A stretch of 64,000 nt of DNA, from positions 1 through 64,000 of the forward strand of contig NZ_QKUF01000026.1 of assembly GCF_003253565.1 (NCBI RefSeq), in the 5' to 3' direction. The notes below the pieces were generated by a model, which saw only the letters and a list, made by a program, of their open reading frames with translations, ran no database searches and was not told where the DNA came from. The position numbers and the translations under genes are program-made. Below are positions 25,237-33,704 of this stretch, in pieces; the first letter of the stretch is position 1; the number at the start of each line of letters is the position of its first letter. The stretch is from Thermosporothrix hazakensis (GTDB taxonomy: Bacteria; Chloroflexota; Ktedonobacteria; Ktedonobacterales; Ktedonobacteraceae).

Positions 25237-25505
25237 AATTGACTACTCCTCATTGAGTATTTTTTTATGCTTTCTGCATTATATCATGGAGAACGACCGA
25301 CAGATAAAGAGAATGACCAGTTGCAACACAAACCATGCGCTCACACGTACCTGATAATAGAGGGCCTCTTTCACGACCCATTCGTCCCGGTTCAGAGAGC
25401 CACAGTCCTTCACATTTTCACTATACAGGGCTCCTGGAATCTCAACGGAACGAACAGCTATACGATCAGACAGAACCGAACAAGGTACAGCAGAAAGGCT
25501 ATTGT

Positions 25506-26087
25506 ATGCTTTTAGAAGCGAATGTCCGAAAAATGCTTGTAAGCGGTGAGCAGTGGGGTGGCTGGAAAGGTTATCAACTTCCCCTGAGTTCTGACTATGT
25601 CACGATCTGGACCCCGATAGGAACCGCCATGCAATGGAAACCGGGAACCTGGATCAGCAAAGCGTACGGTATCTCTTATTTTTGGCCCGATCAATGGTAT
25701 ACTATACACCTCAGTTATTATCCTGATGGCCGCTTCCGCGAGGCCTATTGCGATATTGTCCTGCCCAACCACGATTATACCAGTAGTGCACGCGAGTTGA
25801 TCTATACGGATCTGTATATTGACGTTGTTGTGCGCGATAATTTCAGCGTCTTTACCAAAGATCACGAGGTCTTTGAACGGGCCGCACAACAGTACCCGAT
25901 CGTCAGACAGGTACAGAAACAGGCCTATCAGGCGCTGGAACAACTGGAACAGCAGGCGAAAACCTGGAGTGGGCCCTTTAGCGTCCTGCCGCGCCGCCTG
26001 CCAACAAAAGATGTGATGACTCTGCCTGTAGAGCAAATACGCAAAGCCTTTCACGCGGCATTGCAAGGGCCTCAGAATTCAATGTAG
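25506..26087 (+). CDS. DUF402-family protein
   Basis: 193 aa. The central YFWPDQWYTIHLSYYPDGRF and the segment IYTDLYIDVVVRDNFSVFTK, then DHEVFERA, follow the DUF402 pattern, in which conserved aspartates bind metal. Characterised relatives hydrolyse nucleotide phosphate bonds (Ntdp/FomD type), so a phosphatase role is likely but the substrate is unknown. ATG 25506 has GAAAGG about 7 bases upstream; an upstream open extension lacks family similarity. A small gene follows 16 bases later. Confidence 0.75.
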   Translation: MLLEANVRKMLVSGEQWGGWKGYQLPLSSDYVTIWTPIGTAMQWKPGTWISKAYGISYFWPDQWYTIHLSYYPDGRFREAYCDIVLPNHDYTSSARELIYTDLYIDVVVRDNFSVFTKDHEVFERAAQQYPIVRQVQKQAYQALEQLEQQAKTWSGPFSVLPRRLPTKDVMTLPVEQIRKAFHAALQGPQNSM

Positions 26088-26103
26088 TCTTGTGGTGAAA
26101 ACA

Positions 26104-26361
26104 ATGATTCCAGAAGAAATACAGCAGCGGCTCCGCCAGCACGGCATCACCGATCTGGACGAAGTCGCGCTTCGTCAGGCGCTCGAACGGTACACTCCGA
26201 CCTACACATTGATTCGGCTGGCTGACTGGCCTGCTCGGCGCTGGAAGTGCCGTTATCGTCTTCTACTATCCGAAAACATGTATGATGCCCAAAGCGTGCC
26301 AGAAGCCTACGCTCGCGGAATTCTGGCATTGATTGACCGGGCCCAGCAGGCTTCATCATAG
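26104..26361 (+). CDS. Hypothetical 85-aa protein
   Basis: No family recognised. Helical N-terminus (MIPEEIQQRLRQHGITDLDE), then an Arg/Trp-rich middle (DWPARRWKCRYR). ATG 26104 is favoured; GTG 26092 is in frame. The close spacing to the DUF402 gene suggests one transcript. Confidence 0.5.
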   Translation: MIPEEIQQRLRQHGITDLDEVALRQALERYTPTYTLIRLADWPARRWKCRYRLLLSENMYDAQSVPEAYARGILALIDRAQQASS

Positions 26362-26436
26362 CGTTTTGCAAGGAAGAGAGTTTTCGGGCGTATCCTGTCG
26401 GAGCAACCAAATAGTAATGGTTCTCGGCCATACATT

Positions 26437-26466
26437 TTGAAATCTGAATATATCTGTGGTTATAAT
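26437..26466 (+). promoter_or_regulatory. Promoter of panD
   Basis: -35 TTGAAA (26437-26442), 18-bp spacer, perfect -10 TATAAT (26461-26466). Confidence 0.65.
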
Positions 26467-26602
26467 AGGCTTGTCAAACGTTATTTATAATAGACATGGG
26501 GATAGGCAAATATCTCCATAGAGTCGTTTTTGTAAATCTGTTTTAGAAACGAACCAGACAAACTGAGAAAGAAGCTGAAAAGGGAAAGGAAATACCGTTA
26601 CT

Positions 26603-27016
26603 ATGCTGCGTACCATGTGCAAAGGGAAAATTCATCGTGCTACCGTCACCCAGGCCAATCTCAACTATGTTGGCAGCATCACGATTGACCAGGACCTGCT
26701 CGACGCCGCTGGAATCTTCCCCTATGAAAAGGTGCAGATAGTCAATATCAACAATGGCGCTCGCCTCGAAACCTATACAATTGCCGGTGAGCGTGGTTCT
26801 GGTGTCATCTGCCTGAATGGTGCTGCGGCCCGTCTGACTGCGGAAGGTGATCTTGTTATTATTATTAGCTATGGTGACTTTAACGAGGAAGAAATTCGCA
26901 GCCTGCGTCCGCGGATCGTTTTTGTTGACGAAAACAATCGAATGACAGAAAGAAAGATCGTTCCCCTTCACGAAATGCTGCCAGCAGAGGCAGATGAAGC
27001 GATGGCACTCTTCTAA
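26603..27016 (+). CDS. panD: Aspartate 1-decarboxylase (pyruvoyl-dependent)
   Basis: 137 aa. It makes beta-alanine from aspartate for pantothenate and CoA. The self-cleavage site Gly24-Ser25 (NYVGSI) is present, so Ser25 would become the pyruvoyl group. The N-terminus MLRTMCKGKIHRATVTQANL is family-typical, including Lys9. No other pan gene is near. It has its own promoter, and recX follows 154 bases downstream. Confidence 0.96.
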   Translation: MLRTMCKGKIHRATVTQANLNYVGSITIDQDLLDAAGIFPYEKVQIVNINNGARLETYTIAGERGSGVICLNGAAARLTAEGDLVIIISYGDFNEEEIRSLRPRIVFVDENNRMTERKIVPLHEMLPAEADEAMALF

Positions 27017-27170
27017 GAGTCCCGCTTCGAGTAGGTTCATTCGACCCCGGTGGTTGAATGAATTACTACTTGCCCGCAGCCTATCAAACGTTTGTAAGGT
27101 ATTTCCTTTCCCTTTCCCCCACTCCCTTTCCCCGGCTTCAAGCCCCGCGAAAAGAAGGTATAATAGATAT

Positions 27171-27827
27171 ATGCGCATTACAGCCTTACAAGCACAGGTA
27201 CACAATCCAGAACGGGTCAACATTTTTGTTGATCATACCTTCCTCCTCGGTGTCCATGCCCTGCTCGTCCTGCAAATGGGCCTGAAGGTCGGACAGGAGC
27301 TAACAGAGGCACAAATAGAACGGCTGCGGCAGGAAGAAGCCCTTCAGCAAATGCTGGACCGCGCCATGAACTATCTGTCGCTGCGACCACGAAGCACCCG
27401 GGAAGTGAAGAACTATCTGCGGCGCAAGAACGCCCCTCCCGAGATGATCGAGGGAATTGTGCAGCGTCTGCATGACCTCAACCTGCTTAACGATCAGCAG
27501 TTTGCCTCTTTCTGGGTCGAGAACAGAGAACACTTCAGCCCGCGGGGCTCCTATGCCTTGAAGAATGAACTTCAGCAGAAAGGGGTACAGCGCGAGATCA
27601 TTGACACACTGGTCGACGGGGAACAGGATGAGGAGCGAGCGCTGCGGGCCGCCGAGAAAAAAGCGCTCTCTCTACTGCGACAACCGGGAATCGATTATCC
27701 TGCCTTCCAGCGGCGGCTTGGCTCCTTTTTGCAGAGACGCGGCTTCAACTATGAGATCACAATGCGAACCGTCAAACACTTCTGGGAAGCGGAAAAGCAG
27801 GAAAGCATCGACGAACCTTTCGAGTGA
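27171..27827 (+). CDS. recX: Regulatory protein RecX
   Basis: 218 aa. RecX binds RecA filaments and limits recombination activity. The protein shows the three-helix repeats of the family: AMNYLSLRPRSTREVKNYLR, then LNDQQFASFWVENREHFSPR and GSYALKNELQQKGV. ATG 27171 follows AGAAGG at about 13 bases. recA is not in the window. A hairpin separates it from the convergent kinase gene. Confidence 0.88.
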   Translation: MRITALQAQVHNPERVNIFVDHTFLLGVHALLVLQMGLKVGQELTEAQIERLRQEEALQQMLDRAMNYLSLRPRSTREVKNYLRRKNAPPEMIEGIVQRLHDLNLLNDQQFASFWVENREHFSPRGSYALKNELQQKGVQREIIDTLVDGEQDEERALRAAEKKALSLLRQPGIDYPAFQRRLGSFLQRRGFNYEITMRTVKHFWEAEKQESIDEPFE

Positions 27828-27839
27828 GAGAGAAAAAGA

Positions 27840-27867
27840 CTCCTCCGAGAACGATTACTCAGAGGAG
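27840..27867. terminator. Hairpin between recX and the kinase gene
   Basis: CTCCTC (27840-27845) and GAGGAG (27862-27867) between convergent genes; an A-run on the left would be a T-run for the minus-strand gene. Confidence 0.55.
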
Positions 27868-27875
27868 CCAGTCAG

Positions 27876-29924
27876 TCATGCTTTCGGCAGTTGTACCTGC
27901 GGGATATTCGTTGGTTCAGCCGTCCCTATTTTGATCTGTTCAATCTCCGCTGGAACCATCTCACCAAATGAAACCTTGACCACAACATTCGTGGGATCAA
28001 CGCCCGCCTGTTTTGTAATATAGGTGCGGGCTTCCTGTACCTTCATGCCTTTGATATGTTCCTGAATATTTTTCAGTTTTTCCGGTGTTAACCGGTATTT
28101 CGCCACTCCTGCGACAGGAACAGCCAGCGTAATCGTGCTATCAGTGCTGTTCTTGACCACTGGTTGGCCCACTTTTGTATAGGTCGGCATGAGCTGAAAA
28201 CCGTCCCCGGCCTCCTTTTCCAGCATCTTCTGAGCCAGATTTTGCGCCTCGCGATTGCTATAATAGTTCGCAGTTCCCTGAAGAGTCAGTGTGACCGAAA
28301 CCGTCTCGCTTTTCTTGCCTAACTCAGGCTCATACGAGCCATCCTTACTGATAAAAGACGGCTCACCAACCATCACCGCTCCCCTGTTTTGCAGGTCAGT
28401 CGTCATCTCCTGTTTGAGCTGCTCTTCGAGCTCCTGCTTGGCCTGTAGAACCAGATTATCCACGTCCTCGCTTGATACCACCTTCGGGCATTTGATAAAG
28501 CACAGAAACGGGCGGCCAGTGGCCGGCCCGGTCTTTGTCGTTGTTTTCGTCTTTGTCAATGTGCTTAGAGGAATCGAGGCGGAAGCAAGATCAGGATTCT
28601 GAATTCCCGTTCGTGCCGTCAGGGTGACGACCTTATTGAGGGGTCGCACCTGCGGCGTGATGGTCACTGTGGCTGATTGCGCGGCCTGAAACGTAAAGAA
28701 ACTCAGGGCCACAACGACCAGCACCAGGATCACTGTCAGAATAGAGAGCAAGGGCAATAACGAGCGCTTACGTCGCTTCGGAGGCTGACTGTTCATCCCT
28801 CTGCGGTTACTCAACATCGCCTTCAAGTCGTCTGGAGCAACCGAGGAGGTCGGTGCATCATGATCGTCAAAGAGGCCACCTCGTGGAGGAGGAAGAATAA
28901 TCTCCTCACGCGGTAAGACAATCTGCTCCTGCACGTTTCTCTTCTTCGGCAAAGGAGGCATTGTCGGGACAGCCTTCACGCGGGCCTGCTTTGGGGGCTC
29001 ACTCACCTTTGTATCAGGCTCAGATTGTTGCGCTCTGGGGACCGGCCGGGGGGCCGTTTCCTGTCGCGAAAGAGAGGCAGGCAGTTCCTCGGGAGAGACG
29101 TTCAAGGCCAGATAAGCTCGCTCGAACTCCTGAAGCAGCTCATCGGCGCTGGCAAAGCGATCGCCCGGATCAGGAGCCATACTGCGCTTCAGCACCTCAA
29201 TCATCGGCGCGGCAATTCTGGCACCACGAGCCTCGGATGGGAGTTTGCCGGTCAGCATCTGAAAAAGAATGACACCAAGCGAGTAGATATCATTGCTTGG
29301 GGCTGAGATGCCGTTTGCTCGTTCGGGAGCCATATACTCGATTGTGCCTATTTCCCGGCCATTCTCAGTTAAAGGCGGGCTGGCAAGCGAGCCAAGCATA
29401 GAGGCAATACCAAAATCGATCAGGCGCACATAGACCTGATCGCTGTCATCTGCCGTATCAAGCAGAATGTTGCTCGGCTTGAGATCGCGATGAATGACGC
29501 CCCGCTTATGAATATAGGCAACGGCCTGTACCAGCGCGGTAAAAAGCTGATGGATCTCACCATAAGAAAGCGGTCCACGTTGCAGGCGCTGTGCCAGGGT
29601 GCCCCCCTGAATATATGGAGTCACCAGGAAAAGGCGTCCCTGCTCTTCGCCAAACTCAAACAGAGGGAGAATATGTTCATGTTTTAGATGAGCACTTACC
29701 TCAGCCTCTCGCAAGAAACGTTTCCGCGCAACCGTATCGTAAGCCAGATCGGAGCGAATGATCTTCACCGCCACTTCACGCCCGAAGGCCGTACGTTGAC
29801 GCGCCAGATACACTTCTCCCATGCCACCCACGTCGATGCGTCGAACCAGATCATAGTTGCCGAATCCGCGCACCTCGCCAGCGAGACCGAATGGCTCTTT
29901 TAGAGGTTTTTGCTGTTCTTTCAT
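27876..29924 (-). CDS. Membrane Ser/Thr protein kinase (PknB-like) with unknown outer domain
   Basis: 682 aa. Kinase domain at about residues 24-275 with Gly loop (VGGMGEVYLA), Lys54 (VAVK), catalytic Asp147 (HRDLKPSN) and DFG. A Pro-rich linker leads to one TM helix near residues 385-407 (LLSILTVILVLVVVALSFF). The outer domain of about 270 residues has no PASTA repeats; it contains YRLTPEKLKNIQEHIKGMKV and KYRL-type segments like baseplate-J-related domains seen in Chloroflexota (from memory). It probably senses an outside cue; the targets are unknown. A groE promoter region lies upstream on the other strand. Confidence 0.85.
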   Translation of the reverse strand: MKEQQKPLKEPFGLAGEVRGFGNYDLVRRIDVGGMGEVYLARQRTAFGREVAVKIIRSDLAYDTVARKRFLREAEVSAHLKHEHILPLFEFGEEQGRLFLVTPYIQGGTLAQRLQRGPLSYGEIHQLFTALVQAVAYIHKRGVIHRDLKPSNILLDTADDSDQVYVRLIDFGIASMLGSLASPPLTENGREIGTIEYMAPERANGISAPSNDIYSLGVILFQMLTGKLPSEARGARIAAPMIEVLKRSMAPDPGDRFASADELLQEFERAYLALNVSPEELPASLSRQETAPRPVPRAQQSEPDTKVSEPPKQARVKAVPTMPPLPKKRNVQEQIVLPREEIILPPPRGGLFDDHDAPTSSVAPDDLKAMLSNRRGMNSQPPKRRKRSLLPLLSILTVILVLVVVALSFFTFQAAQSATVTITPQVRPLNKVVTLTARTGIQNPDLASASIPLSTLTKTKTTTKTGPATGRPFLCFIKCPKVVSSEDVDNLVLQAKQELEEQLKQEMTTDLQNRGAVMVGEPSFISKDGSYEPELGKKSETVSVTLTLQGTANYYSNREAQNLAQKMLEKEAGDGFQLMPTYTKVGQPVVKNSTDSTITLAVPVAGVAKYRLTPEKLKNIQEHIKGMKVQEARTYITKQAGVDPTNVVVKVSFGEMVPAEIEQIKIGTAEPTNIPQVQLPKA

Positions 29925-30072
29925 CGGCCTGTTTTTCAGAATACCATTCAGCGCTTTTCAAAACACACTTCTGAGCACTCAAACGGTACATGTGACAAAC
30001 TTTCGCCTATGTGCAGTATAGCATCTAAAAAGAAAGAAGGGAAGTGTATGTCATTCATCAGCGGTTATCCCC

Positions 30073-30101
30073 TTGCGTAATGGCAAATGATGGTGTATGA
30101 T
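30073..30101 (+). promoter_or_regulatory. Promoter of groESL
   Basis: -35 TTGCGT (30073-30078), 17-bp spacer, -10 TATGAT (30096-30101); the CIRCE operator begins 9 bases downstream, so it covers the start site. Confidence 0.7.
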
Positions 30102-30109
30102 AATGACGG

Positions 30110-30136
30110 TTCGCACTCTCACCTATAGAGTGCTAA
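30110..30136 (+). promoter_or_regulatory. CIRCE operator (HrcA site)
   Basis: TTCGCACTC (30110-30118), 9-bp spacer, GAGTGCTAA (30128-30136). The only departure from the TTAGCACTC-N9-GAGTGCTAA consensus is C for A at position 3. HrcA would repress groESL here and release it on heat shock. Confidence 0.93.
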
Positions 30137-30227
30137 TTCCAGATCTCAGCAAAAAAGTTTTAGCAATACAACAGCAATTGCGGAGACAAGCAGACAGACA
30201 GGGAAAACGAAAAAGGAGTAGCCAAAA

Positions 30228-30521
30228 GTGAGTGTCAAGCTTCAACCACTTGGTGATCGCGTTGTTGTCAAACCCCTGAATCGAGAGGCCGTCACAAAGA
30301 GCGGCATTGTTCTGCCCGATACAGCCAAAGAGAAGCCCCAGGAGGGCGAGATTCTGGCCGTTGGTTCGGGAAAAGTGCTGGACAACGGGAAACATGTTGC
30401 CCCTGAAGTCAGCGTTGGTCAGACCGTTTTCTTCGCCAAATATTCCGGCACAGAAGTCAAGCTGGAAGGCGAGACCTACCTGATTATGCGCGAAAGCGAC
30501 ATCCTGGGCATCGTTGAATAA
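30228..30521 (+). CDS. groES: Co-chaperonin GroES
   Basis: 97 aa, standard length. It caps the GroEL ring. The protein begins SVKLQPLGDRVVVKPLNREA, shows the mobile-loop region (TKSGIVLPDTAKEKPQEG) and ends with IMRESDILGIVE. It starts at GTG 30228 with AAGGAG upstream. First gene of groESL, 70 bases before groEL. Confidence 0.97.
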   Translation: MSVKLQPLGDRVVVKPLNREAVTKSGIVLPDTAKEKPQEGEILAVGSGKVLDNGKHVAPEVSVGQTVFFAKYSGTEVKLEGETYLIMRESDILGIVE

Positions 30522-30591
30522 AGCGAGCCCGACTATCCATAGTCAATCTGAGCGTTGAATAGTTCATCCGAAACGTAGGAGTTGAGATACA

Positions 30592-32223
30592 GTGGCAAAG
30601 CGATTACAGTTTGATGAGAAGGCACGTTACTCCCTGAAAAAGGGTATGGACGTTGTAGCAAACGCGGTTCGTGTAACCATCGGTCCAAAGGGCCGCAATG
30701 TCGTCCTTGATAAGAAGTTCGGCGCACCGACCATCACCAATGATGGCGTTTCTATTGCCCGCGAGATCGAGCTGCCCGACTCATTTGAGAACATGGGCGC
30801 CCAGCTACTCAAAGAAGCGGCAACCAAGACCAATGACGTTGCAGGTGATGGCACCACCACCGCAACCGTGCTGGCACATGCGATTGTCACCGAGGGCCTG
30901 AAGAACCTCGCCGCAGGCGCAAACCCGATGATCCTGCGCCGTGGTCTGGAGCGCGCGGCAGATGCCGTCGTCGCCGAAATCAAGGCAATGAGCAAGCCCG
31001 TTGAGACCCGCGAGCAGATCGCACAGGTCGCAGCTATTTCCGCCGCTGATCCTGAAATCGGCGCTCTGATCGCTGAGGTCATGGAGAAAGTCGGTAAGGA
31101 TGGCGTGATCACCGTTGAAGAGGGACGCGGTATCGTGACCGAGAAAGAGTATACCGAGGGTATGCAGTTCGATCGCGGTTTCATCTCCCCATATATGGCC
31201 ACCAATCAGGATCACACTGTTGCCGAACTGAATGATCCCTATATCCTGGTCACTGACAAGAAGATCAGCGCCATTCAGGACATTCTGCCCCTGCTCGAAA
31301 AGGTGTTGCAGAGCGGCCGCAAGGACCTTGTTATCATTGCCGAAGATATCGACGGTGAAGCCCTTGCCACGCTGGTTCTGAACAAGATGCGCGGTGCCTT
31401 CAATGTGCTTGGTGTCAAGGCTCCGGGCTTCGGCGAGCGCCGCGATGCAATGCTTGAGGATATCGCTACTCTGACCGGTGCATCTGTGATCACCGAGAAG
31501 AAGGGTCTCAAGCTTGAGAGCGCAACCCTCGATGATCTGGGCAGCGCCCGCACCGTGACCTCGACCAAAGAGACCACCACCATTGTTGAGGGCGCAGGCT
31601 CCAATCAGGCCGTTCAGGCTCGCATTGCTCAGATCCGTGCCCAGATCCAGGAGACTACCAGCGACTACGATCGCGAGAAGCTCCAGGAGCGCCTGGCGAA
31701 ACTGGCCGGTGGCGTTGGCGTCATCAAAGTTGGCGCAGCGACCGAGGTCGAGATGAAAGAGAAGAAGCACCGCGTTGAGGACGCTCTGTCCGCAACCCGC
31801 GCCGCAATCGAAGAGGGTATCGTTCAGGGTGGCGGTTCCGCACTGGTGATCGCATCTCGCGCCCTTGATAAGGTTCAGGCCGAGGGTGAAGAGGCAACCG
31901 GTGTCACCATTCTGCGCCGCGCTCTCGAAGAGCCTCTGCGCCAGATCGCAACCAACGCCGGACTTGACGGCTCCGTGATCGTGGCTGGTGTCCGCAGCAA
32001 CGGCAAAGAGGGCTATGGCTTCGACGCGCTGAAGGGCGAGTATGTGAACATGTTCGAGGCCGGTATCATCGACCCGGTCAAGGTGACGCGCTCCGCTCTA
32101 CAGAACGCGGTCAGCATTGCCGGAATGGTGCTCTCCACCGACACGCTGGTCACCGATATTCCTGAGGAGCAGCCCGCAGCCAATCCCGCCGCCGGTATGG
32201 GCGGAATGGGCGGCATGATGTAA
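30592..32223 (+). CDS. groEL: Chaperonin GroEL
   Basis: 543 aa. ATP-dependent folding chamber. Hallmarks are the ATP-site sequence AGDGTTTATVLA, and the flexible GGM-rich tail (GMGGMGGMM). It starts at GTG 30592 after TAGGAG. The only chaperonin operon in this window, controlled with groES by CIRCE. A terminator follows. Confidence 0.98.
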   Translation: MAKRLQFDEKARYSLKKGMDVVANAVRVTIGPKGRNVVLDKKFGAPTITNDGVSIAREIELPDSFENMGAQLLKEAATKTNDVAGDGTTTATVLAHAIVTEGLKNLAAGANPMILRRGLERAADAVVAEIKAMSKPVETREQIAQVAAISAADPEIGALIAEVMEKVGKDGVITVEEGRGIVTEKEYTEGMQFDRGFISPYMATNQDHTVAELNDPYILVTDKKISAIQDILPLLEKVLQSGRKDLVIIAEDIDGEALATLVLNKMRGAFNVLGVKAPGFGERRDAMLEDIATLTGASVITEKKGLKLESATLDDLGSARTVTSTKETTTIVEGAGSNQAVQARIAQIRAQIQETTSDYDREKLQERLAKLAGGVGVIKVGAATEVEMKEKKHRVEDALSATRAAIEEGIVQGGGSALVIASRALDKVQAEGEEATGVTILRRALEEPLRQIATNAGLDGSVIVAGVRSNGKEGYGFDALKGEYVNMFEAGIIDPVKVTRSALQNAVSIAGMVLSTDTLVTDIPEEQPAANPAAGMGGMGGMM

Positions 32224-32252
32224 TCTGCCTCCTGATCAGACAGCAAGAAAGC

Positions 32253-32290
32253 GAAAGGGGTCTCTCGTATGAGAGGCTCCTTTCTTTTCT
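32253..32290 (+). terminator. Terminator of groESL
   Basis: GAAAGG (32253-32258) with inner CTCTC/GAGAG pairing to CCTTTC (32279-32284), then TTTTCT. Confidence 0.7.
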
Positions 32291-32477
32291 CCTCATCTAC
32301 ATAGGATTTTCCCTATCAAAATAAGAAGAATATATATATTGGACTTTATAATCCCGCTGCACTATACTGAAACAGGCAAGCAGGGAAGCCCTTTCTTCTC
32401 GCATTCCCCCGCTTCTTTCTTCAAAAAAACCAATTCAATGCTGCAACTCAAAAGCATTAAGAGTCAGTGGAGTCTAT

Positions 32478-33611
32478 ATGATACCTGTAGCGAAAAAGCC
32501 GTTCCTCATCTCTGAAGAGCCATCCGCCTTCATGCAAAAACTCTTTGACCGCGGACATGAGTACCTCCCGCAAATTCTGCATATTCTGAGAATCACGCTG
32601 GCCGTTACCCTCTCCTGGGAACTCGCACGCCTCCTTGTCGGGCAAAGCAATGCCTCTCTCGCGGCAACCGCCGGGCTTGTTGTCACGCAGGCAAGTTCAA
32701 TACAGACACTCCGCAAGGGCATCGAGCGCGTGATAGCTGTCCTGATCGGGAGCATTCTGGTCCTTTTCTTTCTCTCGTTTCTCCCGCTAACGGTCTGGAC
32801 ACTCTTTCTGGTTGTCTTCTGCGCTCATGTGCTCGGCCTGCTCTTCCAGAGGCGCGCCGCCTATGTTGCCGTTCAGATCCCGATCACTGCACTCTTCACG
32901 CTGATTACCCTGACGACCGATCCACACGCTACCTCGTATCCACTGATGCGCCTGCTCGGGGCCTGTCTCGGGGGCGGGATTGGCCTGTTCATCACACTCC
33001 TCTTCTCGCACCCGTTCCATATTTTTCGCGCTCACGCTGCCAGCCAGAAGGTGCTGACAGCCTTCCCTCAAACTGTCTCCACGCTCTCCGCCGCGTTCTC
33101 CGGGCAGTTCAACGAGCAACTCCAGACACAGCTAGAACAGCAGTTACAGACGCTTGAGCGACAGATCAGCGCAAGCCGTCAGATGGTCTCGTTTGCCCTT
33201 GAGAGTGCCCGCCTTGATCTCTGGGCCAAACCAGCCCGCTCACTCATTGCCAACCACACCCATATACTCAAAACGCTGGAACAGCTCCGTCTCCGTATGC
33301 AGCGCCTTTTCTCGCTCCTGACCGGTGCCGCTTGCTTTGCTGCTCCCGAAGAACAACGCTGGTTGATGCGGTATAGCCGCCTCCTTGAACTCAATGGAAA
33401 GCTGCTTCGCCTGGCACTGCTCGATGCGCAGAAGCAGCCGGAAGATTTCGAGGAACTTACCCGCATCGCCCTGGCAGAGACGCAGCGCTGTCTGCGTCAC
33501 CTTCTCCACCCCGATACAGGGATTATCGAGGAGGAGAAACGTGTTATGCTGCATGCGGCGATTCTCTACGAGCTGGATGCAATGCTTTCTGAGATCCAGC
33601 ACCTCCGCTGA
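32478..33611 (+). CDS. FUSC/ArAE-type membrane protein
   Basis: 377 aa. The N-terminal half holds several TM helices (about residues 30-175) with ILRITLAVTLSWELARLL and TAGLVVTQASSIQTLRKGIE, RVIAVLIGS, the pattern of aromatic-acid exporter/fusaric-acid-resistance type proteins. The second half is cytoplasmic and helical (coiled-coil-like QLQTQLEQQLQTLERQISA). Substrate unknown. GTGGAG lies about 5 bases before ATG 32478. A parS-like site begins 2 bases after its stop. Confidence 0.75.
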   Translation: MIPVAKKPFLISEEPSAFMQKLFDRGHEYLPQILHILRITLAVTLSWELARLLVGQSNASLAATAGLVVTQASSIQTLRKGIERVIAVLIGSILVLFFLSFLPLTVWTLFLVVFCAHVLGLLFQRRAAYVAVQIPITALFTLITLTTDPHATSYPLMRLLGACLGGGIGLFITLLFSHPFHIFRAHAASQKVLTAFPQTVSTLSAAFSGQFNEQLQTQLEQQLQTLERQISASRQMVSFALESARLDLWAKPARSLIANHTHILKTLEQLRLRMQRLFSLLTGAACFAAPEEQRWLMRYSRLLELNGKLLRLALLDAQKQPEDFEELTRIALAETQRCLRHLLHPDTGIIEEEKRVMLHAAILYELDAMLSEIQHLR

Positions 33612-33612
33612 G

Positions 33613-33628
33613 TGTTTCACGTGAAACA
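33613..33628. promoter_or_regulatory. parS-like site 1 (ParB binding)
   Basis: TGTTTCACGTGAAACA, a 16-bp perfect palindrome identical to the bacterial parS consensus as I know it. It lies between convergent genes. The centre is 60 bp from the centre of site 2. Confidence 0.88.
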
Positions 33629-33672
33629 GTCCTTGCTTTCTTTTCCCGAGGAGAGGGACCATGTTGCATCGG

Positions 33673-33688
33673 CGTTTCACGTGAAACA
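33673..33688. promoter_or_regulatory. parS-like site 2 (ParB binding)
   Basis: CGTTTCACGTGAAACA; differs from site 1 only in its first base. It lies 16 bases before the stop of the minus-strand H-NOX gene. Confidence 0.85.
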
Positions 33689-33704
33689 GGTCCTTACCCT
33701 CGCG

